This document shows positions 8,364 to 15,958 of a stretch of 38,343 nt of DNA, in pieces. A program made the translations under genes and the position numbers. Positions within the stretch are counted from its first letter, which is position 1. Each line of letters starts with the position of its first letter. The DNA comes from Microcystis novacekii Mn_MB_F_20050700_S1 (lineage in GTDB: Bacteria; Cyanobacteriota; Cyanobacteriia; Cyanobacteriales; Microcystaceae). The stretch covers positions 1 through 38,343 of the forward strand of contig SFAU01000027.1 in NCBI GenBank assembly GCA_007096045.1. The letters run 5' to 3'. The notes below the pieces were generated by a model. That model ran no database searches and was not told the origin of the DNA. It saw only the letters and a list, made by a program, of their open reading frames with translations.

Positions 8364-9665
8364 ATGACTATTTTCGCTTTTATTTTCGGAGTAGTTTTAG
8401 GTTTGAGTATTTGTTATTGGCAAGTCTCACGCTTAAATGGAGAGTTAAAGCGAAACCTGATCGCTCTCTCGGATTCGGTGGATTTATCGGCCTCTTTTCC
8501 CGTTACCTCTTTGGTGCGTCGAGAATTACAGTTTCTCTCCCAAAGTCTGCAAGAGCGAGAAAAGAGCTTAGAAATTCAGAAATCCTTGCTAGAACTAGCG
8601 CCGATCGCCTATCTTCATATAGATGCCGATAATCAATTACTCTGGTGCAATCAACAGGCAATTACCCTCTTAAAACTCGATCGCTGGCAGCCAGATCAAG
8701 TGCGTCTGCTGCTGGAATTGGTACGCTCCTACGAATTAGATCAATTAATTCAAGAAACTCGCCAAAAACAGAGTCCACAGGTGCAAACTTGGACTTTTTA
8801 CCCGACTAATTATCCTGTCAACTCCATTAGCGATCGCCAAGTGATTGCTCCTAAATCGATTGCCTTGAAGGGTTACGGTTATCCCTTGCCAGAAGGTGAA
8901 ATCGCTGTATTTATCGAAAATAGACAGCCTTTAGTGGAATTATCGCAAAATCGCGAGCGAGCTTTCTCTGACTTAACTCACGAGTTACGCACTCCCTTAA
9001 CCTCTATTTCTCTCCTCACCGAAGCTTTACAAAAACGCCTCCAAGCTCCCGAAAGACGCTGGTTAGAACAAATGGCGAAAGAAGTGGAGCGTTTGAGTCA
9101 ATTAGTCTGCGATTGGCTAGAAATCACTGAATTACAAGCGGATGCGGGGCGATCTTTACAATACCAGATGATTAATCTACAGGCTCTAATCAGCACCGCT
9201 TGGCAGACTGTCACCCCAATAGCCGCCCAAAAACAGATTAGCTTAGATTATTCCTCTCCGGTGGATTGGACGGTAGAAGTCGATCGTTCTCGTCTGCTGC
9301 AAGTTTTCCTGAATCTCTTTGATAATGCCATTAAGTATAGTCCCGATCAGGGGAAAATACGCCTAGAAATTCGGGAAATATCCGATACTATCGGGGAAAA
9401 ATGGCTGAAAATTGACGTTATCGACAACGGGAAGGGATTTAACGAAGCGGATCTACCCTACGTTTTTGATCGCCTCTTTCGCGGTGATCCTTCCCGCACC
9501 CGTCAAAAACAAGGCAGCAAGGATCATAGTACCGGTTTGGGTTTATCGATTGCTAAAGAGATTATTCAAGCCCATGGCGGTTCGATCGTCGCTCAAAATG
9601 ATCCTAACACCGGTGGCGCTCGCCTACAAGTCACTCTCCCCCGTCAAAAAAAGGAGATGAGGTGA
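8364..9665 (+). CDS. sphS: Sensor histidine kinase, probable phosphate sensor SphS
   Basis: 433 residues. The N-terminus is one hydrophobic segment (~3-20, FAFIFGVVLGLSICYW), as in SphS, whose membrane anchor is needed for PhoU-dependent control. A PAS-like region follows (SLLELAPIAYLHIDADNQLLWCN). The HisKA box has H206 in SDLTHELRTPL, and the HATPase shows the N box (NLFDNAIKYS), DNGKGF and GLGLSIAKEI. It would phosphorylate the adjacent SphR under phosphate limitation. No periplasmic sensing domain is present, consistent with signal input through the Pst transporter and PhoU. The 3' end runs into a heptanucleotide array. Confidence 0.82.
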   Translation: MTIFAFIFGVVLGLSICYWQVSRLNGELKRNLIALSDSVDLSASFPVTSLVRRELQFLSQSLQEREKSLEIQKSLLELAPIAYLHIDADNQLLWCNQQAITLLKLDRWQPDQVRLLLELVRSYELDQLIQETRQKQSPQVQTWTFYPTNYPVNSISDRQVIAPKSIALKGYGYPLPEGEIAVFIENRQPLVELSQNRERAFSDLTHELRTPLTSISLLTEALQKRLQAPERRWLEQMAKEVERLSQLVCDWLEITELQADAGRSLQYQMINLQALISTAWQTVTPIAAQKQISLDYSSPVDWTVEVDRSRLLQVFLNLFDNAIKYSPDQGKIRLEIREISDTIGEKWLKIDVIDNGKGFNEADLPYVFDRLFRGDPSRTRQKQGSKDHSTGLGLSIAKEIIQAHGGSIVAQNDPNTGGARLQVTLPRQKKEMR

Positions 9666-9690
9666 TGGGTGTTAGGGTTTTAGTTGAATT

Positions 9691-9815
9691 TCCCCCATCC
9701 CCTATCCCCCATCCCCTATCCCCTATCCCCCATCCCCTATCCCCTATCCCCTATCCCCTATCCCCCATCCCCCATCCCCTATCCCCCATCCCCTATCCCC
9801 TATCCCCCATCCCCC
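9691..9815 (+). repeat. Heptanucleotide tandem array (TCCCCYA)
   Basis: About 18 units of TCCCCCA or TCCCCTA in irregular alternation, a typical cyanobacterial short tandemly repeated repetitive sequence. It lies between sphS and phoU. The open frame through it is an artefact of a 7-bp period lacking stops. Confidence 0.95.
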
Positions 9816-9913
9816 AAAAAATCTGTCAAGTTCTCTAGACAACTGTACAAAATCGAAAATTTTCTTGTTATGACTGTAGAGAAAGAGTAGTTTTATGTTA
9901 AGCGAATCCGACC

Positions 9914-10582
9914 GTGAGCCTATCCAAAGAAACCAATCATCGCGATCGCACCTATTTCGCTCGTTCTCTCCAGCGATTGGAACAGGATGTGCTGAGAATG
10001 GGAACCTTGGTCGAAGAATCCTTTCGTCTTAGCCATCAATCCCTTTTTGCTAGGGATTTGGAAATGGCGAAAAAAATCGCCCCCCTTGACAAGGAAATCG
10101 ATCGCTACTATCGTCAAATCGAGTTAGATTGTGCCACTCTCATGACTCTACAGGCTCCCGTAGCCCAAGATTTGCGGCTTTTAAGTGCTTTTATGCAATT
10201 AGTGCGCGATTTAGAACGTATCGGCGATTATGCCAAGGATTTAGCCGAAATAGCTCTCAAATTATTCGCCTATACTCCCCACGATTGTATGGGTGAGATC
10301 GAGGCTATGTCCCACCATGCCCAGTATATGTTAGCCACGAGCCTTGTCGCCCTGGCTGACCTCGATCAAGAAGCGGGTCCAAGGGTCAAAGAACTAGATA
10401 ATACGGTCGATCGAGCCTATGATTATCTCTATCACACTCTCGCCCATCAAAGAGATATTAAGGGTGTGGTGGAACCAATCCTGCTGATGGCTTTACTAAT
10501 CCGTCATCTGGAACGTATGGCCGATCACGCCACCAATATCGCCCAAAGGGTATCCTACATCGTTACCGGACAGAGAGGCTAA
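9914..10582 (+). CDS. phoU: Phosphate signalling protein PhoU (SphU)
   Basis: 222 residues made of two tandem three-helix PhoU domains. Metal-binding motifs are visible as QDLRLLSAFMQLVRDLERIGDYAKD in the first half (shown in part: LERIGDYAKD) and LERMADHATNIAQR in the second. PhoU represses the SphS-SphR response when phosphate is ample, through the Pst transporter. The likely start is GTG 9914 (MSLSKETNHRD). The ATG at 9895 is in another frame, and no strong Shine-Dalgarno sequence is seen. It is separated from sphS by the heptad array, so expression may be partly independent of sphRS. Confidence 0.92.
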   Translation: MSLSKETNHRDRTYFARSLQRLEQDVLRMGTLVEESFRLSHQSLFARDLEMAKKIAPLDKEIDRYYRQIELDCATLMTLQAPVAQDLRLLSAFMQLVRDLERIGDYAKDLAEIALKLFAYTPHDCMGEIEAMSHHAQYMLATSLVALADLDQEAGPRVKELDNTVDRAYDYLYHTLAHQRDIKGVVEPILLMALLIRHLERMADHATNIAQRVSYIVTGQRG

Positions 10583-10609
10583 GGGTGTCTAGAACTCTTA
10601 CCCTCGCTT

Positions 10610-11485
10610 TTAGCGTTTACGACTCAGGGGGTTAAAAATTTCACTTAACCCCTCTCCCAAGAGGGATAAACCCACCACCATCGTGGTCATTGCTAATCCG
10701 GGGAATAAAGTCGTCCACCAGATACCTGTAGATAAATCCGCCAAAGCTTCCTTGAGATCATGACCCCATTCCGGCACTTCTTCTGGTAATCCTAAGCCTA
10801 AAAAGCCTAAACCGCCTAAAACCAGGATCGCATCTGCCGCGTTGAGGGTAAACAGAACCGGGACACTCTGGACGACATTAAAGAAAAGATATTTTGATAA
10901 TATACGACCCGGTGTAGCCCCGATCGCTCGGGCTGCTTCGATAAATAACTCATTTTTAACGCTGGCGGTTTGATTTCTGACCACGCGAAAATATTGGGGA
11001 ATATAGGCAATACTAACAGCGATCGCTACATTGAGGATACCACGACCCAAAACGAAGGCCAGAGCCACCGATAATAATAACCCCGGCAAGGTGTAGAGGG
11101 TATCCATGAGAAAGAGGAGAAGGCGATCGATTTTACCCCCCAAATAACCGCTAATTAGTCCTAAAGGAACCCCGATGACTAAAGATAATCCTGTGGCCAA
11201 AAATACCACGGACAAGGCCGCTCGCGCCCCGAATAGGGTGCGGGAAAAGACATCATAACCGCGCACATTTGTCCCGAACCAATGGGCAGAACTGGGGGCT
11301 TGTAGGGGATAATTGCTTAAAATGTCGCTTGGATCCTGAATCAGTCCGATCGCTTGCAGAAGGGGCGAAAACAGGGCAATCAGGATAAAAATAATTGTCA
11401 ATACCAACCCAACCCCTAGGAGCTTAGTGGTTAGGTTGGGTTTCAGAAAAGGATCGATCGGCAATTTCACAGGAGTCATCGACAA
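10610..11485 (-). CDS. ABC transporter permease, DppC/OppC type
   Basis: 291 residues with an N-terminal OppC_N-type helix (LLGVGLVLTIIFILIALFSP) and a BPD_transp_1 domain of about five more membrane helices. The EAA loop that contacts the ATPase is visible as EAARAIGATPGRILSKY. It is the second permease of a peptide or nickel-type importer. The binding protein, first permease and ATPases are not in the window, which is common in cyanobacteria where these genes are scattered. The substrate cannot be predicted. It converges with phoU (27-bp gap, containing a weak AGGGT/ACCCT inverted repeat that might end both transcripts). Confidence 0.9.
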   Translation of the reverse strand: MSMTPVKLPIDPFLKPNLTTKLLGVGLVLTIIFILIALFSPLLQAIGLIQDPSDILSNYPLQAPSSAHWFGTNVRGYDVFSRTLFGARAALSVVFLATGLSLVIGVPLGLISGYLGGKIDRLLLFLMDTLYTLPGLLLSVALAFVLGRGILNVAIAVSIAYIPQYFRVVRNQTASVKNELFIEAARAIGATPGRILSKYLFFNVVQSVPVLFTLNAADAILVLGGLGFLGLGLPEEVPEWGHDLKEALADLSTGIWWTTLFPGLAMTTMVVGLSLLGEGLSEIFNPLSRKR

Positions 11486-11532
11486 AATTTAGCCATTGCA
11501 TAGAACGCTAATTGTACAAGAGCAGTGTTTTT

Positions 11533-11646
11533 TCAAACAGCCGGGGCCGAAACGACCATAAACCAGAGCAAGACTGCTAAAGCTAAAACAGTTAGTTTAA
11601 TCAGGATATAAAGCAGTCCGTTGGGATAAAGGAGATCGTGAAACAT
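11533..11646 (-). CDS. Small single-helix membrane protein (37 aa)
   Basis: A short frame absent from standard ORF length cut-offs. ATG is at 11646-11644 and TGA at 11535-11533. It is preceded by a strong Shine-Dalgarno (GAGGAGG, 5 bases before the ATG), which is unusual for this genome. The peptide begins MFHDLLYPNGLLYILIKL and continues with a hydrophobic helix (TVLALAVLLWFMVVSAPAV). The layout resembles the small subunits of photosynthetic and NDH-1 complexes, but I cannot match it to a known one. It lies between the permease (same strand, 47 bp downstream) and ndhN (divergent, 126 bp away). Confidence 0.6.
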   Translation of the reverse strand: MFHDLLYPNGLLYILIKLTVLALAVLLWFMVVSAPAV

Positions 11647-11772
11647 ATTGCCTCCTCGGGAGAGAGTAGCGATTGTCCCTCTCTATCTTTGATCCTAAGT
11701 CTTTTTCTGTTCACCTGACGCACAACTTAACAAAACGTGCGATTATAGGGAAAAAGATTTTTTTTACTAGCT

Positions 11773-12249
11773 ATGGCATTACTGACCACAGGAAAACCAT
11801 TTATTCGCGATCTGGAACAATACGGCGCTTTAGGCGTTTACGCACCCTTAGAAGGGGGTTACGAGGGACGCTATCAAAGACGTTTACGGGCCACTGGTTA
11901 TAATGTCCTGCATATCACCGCTAGAGGTCTAGGGGATTTAAGTGCCTATCTTACCGGCATTCATGGAGTCCGTCCCCCCCATTTAGGTAAAAAAAATATT
12001 GGTCGGGAAGCAGCCGTGGGACCGGTTTATTTTATTCCTCCCATTGCTACCTATCAATTGGAAAATTTACCTCCCAAATCTAAAGGTTTAGTGATTTGGA
12101 TTATTGAAAGTTTTGTTTTATCCTCCCAAGAAAAACAATACTTAATTAATCTTAGTCAACAGGAACCCCGGTTAAAATTTGTCCTCGAATTGGGTGGGGA
12201 AAGATATTTCCGTTGGCAACCTTTGAGCAAATCTTTAATCGCTGCCTAA
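11773..12249 (+). CDS. ndhN: NAD(P)H-quinone oxidoreductase subunit N
   Basis: 158 residues that match NdhN closely: MALLTTGKPFIRDLEQYGAL, APLEGGYEGRYQRRLRATGY, LTGIHGVRPPHLGKK. NdhN is a cyanobacterial/chloroplast-specific subunit of the hydrophilic arm of thylakoid NDH-1, which transfers electrons from ferredoxin to plastoquinone in cyclic flow, respiration and CO2 uptake. It lacks membrane helices, as expected for a peripheral subunit. The start ATG is well placed after an AT-rich leader. The gene is monocistronic, ending at a GC-rich hairpin. Confidence 0.95.
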   Translation: MALLTTGKPFIRDLEQYGALGVYAPLEGGYEGRYQRRLRATGYNVLHITARGLGDLSAYLTGIHGVRPPHLGKKNIGREAAVGPVYFIPPIATYQLENLPPKSKGLVIWIIESFVLSSQEKQYLINLSQQEPRLKFVLELGGERYFRWQPLSKSLIAA

Positions 12250-12291
12250 ATTACCGAAATAACACGGGTACTGAAAGATATCTCCCTCAAC

Positions 12292-12309
12292 CCCTCTCCC
12301 CAGAGAGGG
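12292..12309 (+). terminator. Hairpin downstream of ndhN
   Basis: CCCTCTC-CCCA-GAGAGGG is a perfect 7-bp stem 43 bp after the ndhN stop. It is not followed by a U tract, so termination is uncertain. The same stem occurs after chlI. Confidence 0.4.
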
Positions 12310-12362
12310 ATACTTCAATTCTTGAAAGTTTGTTGTTCCTTTCTCACCCTTTAGTAGCTATT

Positions 12363-12525
12363 CATTTAATTTTCTTAATTTTGCGAGTAGGGAGGCACAA
12401 TTATTTGTAGGGTGGGTTAGCGCACTTCGTAACCCATGCGGGAGTTGGGTTTCATGCTTCAACCCAACCTACGTTCATCTTATATTTAATTCCACCCACC
12501 CACTTAATTTTCTTAATTTCGAGAG
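12363..12525. repeat. Small inverted-repeat element inside a flanking direct repeat
   Basis: GTAGGGTGGGTT (12407-12418) pairs imperfectly with AACCCAACCTAC (12461-12472), a common cyanobacterial REP-like hairpin. It is flanked by near-identical AT-rich copies of CATTTAATTTTCTTAATTTT (from 12363) and CACTTAATTTTCTTAATTTC (from 12501). The whole lies in the 340-bp ndhN-gltX spacer, which holds no gene. Confidence 0.6.
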
Positions 12526-12589
12526 TTTGCCTAGGGGAATTTGCAATAATATGGGATATCGTTGCCGCAAAAAACCTAGGAGTTAGATC

Positions 12590-14032
12590 GTGACAGTAAG
12601 AGTTCGTATTGCCCCCAGTCCCACGGGAAATTTACACATTGGAACAGCGCGCACAGCCGTGTTTAACTGGCTTTTTGCCCATCATCACCAGGGTAAATTT
12701 ATCTTGCGCGTGGAAGATACAGATTTAGAACGTTCTCGACCAGAATATACCGAAAATATTCAAGCGGGACTACAATGGTTAGGATTGAATTGGGATGAAG
12801 GTCCTTTTTTTCAAACTCAACGCCTTAATTATTATCGTCAAGCCATTCAAACCCTGCTCGATCGAGGTTTAGCCTATCGTTGTTATTGTACCCCAGAAGA
12901 ATTGGAAAAAATGCGGGAAGAACAAAAGGCTCGCAATCTTGCCCCCCGTTACGATAATCGTCATCGTTATCTCACCTCTGAACAACAAGCGGAATTCGAG
13001 CAAGCGGGGAGAAAAGCAGTAATTCGTTTTATTATTGACGATGATCGAGAAATTATTTGGCAGGATTTAATCCGGGAAAAAGTCATCTGGAAAGGTAGTG
13101 ATTTAGGGGGCGATATGGTGATCGCTCGTACCTCGGAAAATGCCGAGGAAAAATTCGGTCAGCCTCTCTATAATTTAGCGGTAGTTGTTGATGATATTGA
13201 TATGGAAATTACCCATGTTATTCGTGGGGAAGATCACATCGCTAATACGGCTAAACAAATTCTTTTATACGAAGCTTTAGGGGCAAAAGTGCCGGAGTTT
13301 GCCCACACTCCTTTGATCTTAAATCAGGAGGGTCGTAAGTTATCTAAACGGGATGGAGTCACTTCGATCGATGATTTCCGAAAACTGGGTTTTCTGCCGC
13401 AAGCTTTGGTTAATTACATGACTCTCCTCGGTTGGACTCCTCCCGATTCCACTGAAGAAATTTTTACCCTTGAAACGGCCGCTGAAGTGTTTAGTTTAGA
13501 ACGGGTAAATAAAGCAGGGGCAAAATTTGACTGGACTAAATTGGATTGGATTAATAGTCAATATCTCCATCGTTTAAGCGGTGAGGAATTAGTGCCTTTA
13601 CTCCTTCCCTACTGGCAAGAAGCAGGGTATAATTTTGATGATGAAAACGATCGAGCTTGGTTGATCGGTTTGGCGACTCTCATCGGTCCGAGTTTAACTC
13701 GTTTAAGCGATGCTGTCGCTGAAAGTCGCTTACTTTTAACCCCTGTGGCTAATTATAATCAGGAGGCTTTAAGTCAATTACAATTAGAGGGAGTTAAGGA
13801 TATTATTAAGGATATTCTCGCCGCTATTACTCCCGATTTGACTGGAGAAGTTGCTAAGGGAATTGTTGAGACAACAACTAAAGCCCATCGGGTTAAAAAA
13901 GGTCTAGTAATGAAGTCTCTACGCGCCGCTTTGATGGGGGAGTTACACGGTCCAGATTTAATGCAGTCTTGGCTACTTCTTAATCAAAAAGGTTGGGATA
14001 TATCCCGTCTTCAGCAAGCAGTAAATAGTTAA
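12590..14032 (+). CDS. gltX: Glutamyl-tRNA synthetase
   Basis: 480 residues, class I aminoacyl-tRNA synthetase. The HIGH-type motif is HIGT (H16-T19 in [12 protein letters not shown]) and the KMSKS motif is KLSKR (K250-R254). The C-terminal half is the anticodon-binding helical domain. In cyanobacteria this enzyme is generally non-discriminating: it charges tRNA-Glu and also tRNA-Gln, which GatCAB then corrects, and Glu-tRNA feeds tetrapyrrole synthesis. The start is GTG 12590 ([11 protein letters not shown]), placed 7 bases after AGGAG, and earlier in-frame starts would not extend the conserved N-terminus. Confidence 0.96.
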   Translation: MTVRVRIAPSPTGNLHIGTARTAVFNWLFAHHHQGKFILRVEDTDLERSRPEYTENIQAGLQWLGLNWDEGPFFQTQRLNYYRQAIQTLLDRGLAYRCYCTPEELEKMREEQKARNLAPRYDNRHRYLTSEQQAEFEQAGRKAVIRFIIDDDREIIWQDLIREKVIWKGSDLGGDMVIARTSENAEEKFGQPLYNLAVVVDDIDMEITHVIRGEDHIANTAKQILLYEALGAKVPEFAHTPLILNQEGRKLSKRDGVTSIDDFRKLGFLPQALVNYMTLLGWTPPDSTEEIFTLETAAEVFSLERVNKAGAKFDWTKLDWINSQYLHRLSGEELVPLLLPYWQEAGYNFDDENDRAWLIGLATLIGPSLTRLSDAVAESRLLLTPVANYNQEALSQLQLEGVKDIIKDILAAITPDLTGEVAKGIVETTTKAHRVKKGLVMKSLRAALMGELHGPDLMQSWLLLNQKGWDISRLQQAVNS

Positions 14033-14076
14033 ATTGATTGGCTATCAGTTATCAGAAAATTTCTCGTATATTAGGG

Positions 14077-14106
14077 TTGACAAATGCCCTAAGATTGCTA
14101 TATACT
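14077..14106 (+). promoter_or_regulatory. Consensus sigma70-type promoter with no gene downstream
   Basis: TTGACA (14077-14082), an 18-base spacer and TATACT (14101-14106) form a near-perfect housekeeping promoter. A second TATAAT lies at 14113-14118. The next coding region starts about 630 bp later, so the transcript is probably non-coding or has a very long leader. Confidence 0.65.
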
Positions 14107-14112
14107 TTCTAG

Positions 14113-14265
14113 TATAATGGGAATCCGTGTCGCCCTGCATACCCTGCTCGTGATCGATTACTGAGGGGATAGGGGCGGATTTTTCGGTTGTGGCTCTTCT
14201 CCACTTTGTGTGATAATTTTTGCTTATGGAATCCTGAAGTGCTTATCGGGCAGAACTTTTATAAT
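14113..14265 (+). ncRNA. Candidate small non-coding RNA
   Basis: The sequence after the consensus promoter has no open frame but can fold. GCCC (14132-14135) and GCAU (14137-14140) can pair with GGGC (14248-14251) and GUGC (14239-14242) as a closing helix. AUACCCU can pair with AGGGGAU as an internal hairpin, and GUGG-CUCUUCU-CCAC forms an apical hairpin. A long hairpin with a large internal bubble recalls 6S RNA, but I cannot confirm this from memory of the sequence. Both ends are guesses; no clear terminator is seen. Confidence 0.4.
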
Positions 14266-14309
14266 AAATCTGGTTATTAAAAACTGATTATTTATTCTCC
14301 GTTTTGCAT

Positions 14310-14553
14310 GAGTGCCTCTCCTGATATTTAGCCTATACCCAAGGGATGGCCGTATTACTTCCGACTTGATCACTCAATCCAAGCTTTTGGGGGGTTCTAC
14401 CCCCCAAACCCCCCGTTGGGGGCGTGGCGCCGCCCCCAAACCCCCGCGCATTAGTTTTTCGGTGGGATGCTTACACGCAGCTGCTGATACATCTGTAATA
14501 ATTTAAGAGTCACTCCACTTGCGGGAGTGCCTCTCCTGATATGTAGCCTATAT
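14310..14553 (+). repeat. Direct repeats and dispersed repeat upstream of pfkA
   Basis: GAGTGCCTCTCCTGATAT-T/G-TAGCCTATA occurs at 14310-14338 and again at 14525-14553. Between them lie a perfect hairpin (TTGGGGGG-TTCTA-CCCCCCAA), a GC-rich block (GGGGGCGTGGCGCCGCCCCC), and a ~100-bp repeat (14414-14514). The latter recurs in reverse at 30547-30629, with 25 identical bases at 14451-14475. CACTCC-ACTTGC-GGGAGTG forms another hairpin at its end. The open frame through this block (14312-14506) is low-complexity and unlikely to be a gene. Confidence 0.75.
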
Positions 14554-14742
14554 TCAACGGATTTAGTATTAGGACTATTTTGCGGAAGAAATTATCAGTA
14601 TAAAACTCGTTTCCACACAGAAACCAGAATATCCCGATTTTTCCCCTAGCTGTCAGGGACGATCTAGAAACTTTCTTAATTTTTAGGCATTATCCGCAAC
14701 TTTTCCCTAAATATAGATTTGTTAATCTCCTGACAAAAAGCT

Positions 14743-15825
14743 ATGGGTGAAAAAAAACGAATTGGACTTCTCACCAGTGGTGGCGACTGTGCGGGTTTAA
14801 ATGCCGCCATTCGTGCCGTTGTCCACCATGCCAGTGGCAATTATGGCTGGGAAGTGGTGGGTATTCGAGAAGCAACTAACGGATTAGTTAGCCGTCCCCC
14901 CAAAACCACGATCTTTGATATTGAAGGAGTTGATCGCCTGTTGGTGATGGGGGGAACAATTCTCGGTACTACCAATAAGGGGGATCCCTTCGCTTTCCCG
15001 ATGCCGGATGGAACCCTGATCGATCGCTCTCAGGACATCATCGACGGCTATCATAGTCTAGGACTGGATGCCCTGATCGGCATCGGTGGCGATGGTAGTC
15101 TGGCGATTTTGCGCCGTATTGCCCAACAGGGAGGCATTAATCTGATTGGTATCCCCAAAACCATCGATAATGATGTGGGAGCTACAGAAGTCTCCATCGG
15201 CTTCGATACAGCTACTAACATCGCCACAGAAGCCCTTGATCGCCTCCATTTTACCGCCGCTAGTCATAACCGGGTGATGATTCTAGAAGTTATGGGTAGA
15301 GATGCCGGCCATATCGCCCTGGCTGCCGGTATTGCGGGGGGGGCCGATATCATTCTCATTCCCGAAATTCCCTACCGATTAGAGAAGGTCTGCGAGAAGA
15401 TCCGGCAACGGCAGCGTATGGATAAACAGTTTTCTCTGATTATTGTCTCCGAGGCTGTGCGTACCGAAACCGGCGATCGCCTAGTGCAAAAGAAAGCCCT
15501 AGGGGAAGATCGTCTCGGGGGTATCGGTCGCTATTTAGCCGAAGAAGTTGCCAGGGAAACCGGGGCCGAAACGAGAGTGACTTTCCTGGGCCACATTCAA
15601 CGGGGGGGCATTCCTTCTCCAATGGATCGCCTACTGGGGGCGGCTTTTGGCGTGGCGGCCGTGGATCTGATCGCCCGGGGAGAATTCGATCGCATGGTGG
15701 CCTGGCAAAATCGGCAAGTGGTCAGTGTTCCCATCGAGGAGGCGATTAAAACCTATCGCATCGTCGATCTCGAAGAAACTTTAGTCAAAACCGCCAGGGG
15801 TTTGGGTATTTGTCTAGGGGATTGA
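14743..15825 (+). CDS. pfkA: 6-phosphofructokinase
   Basis: 360 residues of the group A phosphofructokinase family, phosphorylating fructose 6-phosphate to fructose 1,6-bisphosphate in glycolysis. N-terminal GLLTSGGDCAGLNAAIRA is the nucleotide-binding start. GGDGS (115-119) carries Gly at the position that marks ATP use. PKTIDND (138-144), with the catalytic Asp, has Lys where the E. coli ATP enzyme has Gly and where PPi enzymes have Lys, so the phosphoryl donor is not certain from motifs. HIQRGG and the C-terminal region are intact. The gene follows a 710-bp repeat-rich spacer; ATG 14743 sits after CTCCTGACAAAAAGCT. Confidence 0.93.
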   Translation: MGEKKRIGLLTSGGDCAGLNAAIRAVVHHASGNYGWEVVGIREATNGLVSRPPKTTIFDIEGVDRLLVMGGTILGTTNKGDPFAFPMPDGTLIDRSQDIIDGYHSLGLDALIGIGGDGSLAILRRIAQQGGINLIGIPKTIDNDVGATEVSIGFDTATNIATEALDRLHFTAASHNRVMILEVMGRDAGHIALAAGIAGGADIILIPEIPYRLEKVCEKIRQRQRMDKQFSLIIVSEAVRTETGDRLVQKKALGEDRLGGIGRYLAEEVARETGAETRVTFLGHIQRGGIPSPMDRLLGAAFGVAAVDLIARGEFDRMVAWQNRQVVSVPIEEAIKTYRIVDLEETLVKTARGLGICLGD

Positions 15826-15958
15826 GATTAAATCTAGGGGAATTGGTGCGAGAATTAACCCTTAAGTATCGCCCTTTCCCCACTGATTAAAATTATTACA
15901 AGTCAAATAAAGATAAACTCTGATAATTATTTTTCGGCAATTTCGCCAGTAAATCTAA

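Noticed and set aside
9684-9890. Open frame of 68 codons starting MNFPHPLSPIPYPLSP
   Set aside because: It is the translation of the TCCCCYA heptad array, which lacks stops by composition. There is no conserved protein character.
12213-12410. Open frame overlapping the ndhN 3' end
   Set aside because: It shares bases with ndhN in another frame and continues into a hairpin and AT-rich spacer; no supporting signal.
14113-14265. Firm call of 6S RNA
   Set aside because: The fold is only loosely 6S-like and I cannot verify sequence identity by eye, so it is left as an unnamed candidate.
14312-14506. Open frame of 64 codons upstream of pfkA
   Set aside because: It runs through GC-rich palindromes and a dispersed repeat that also occurs at 30.5 kb in reverse; no coding signature or ribosome site.
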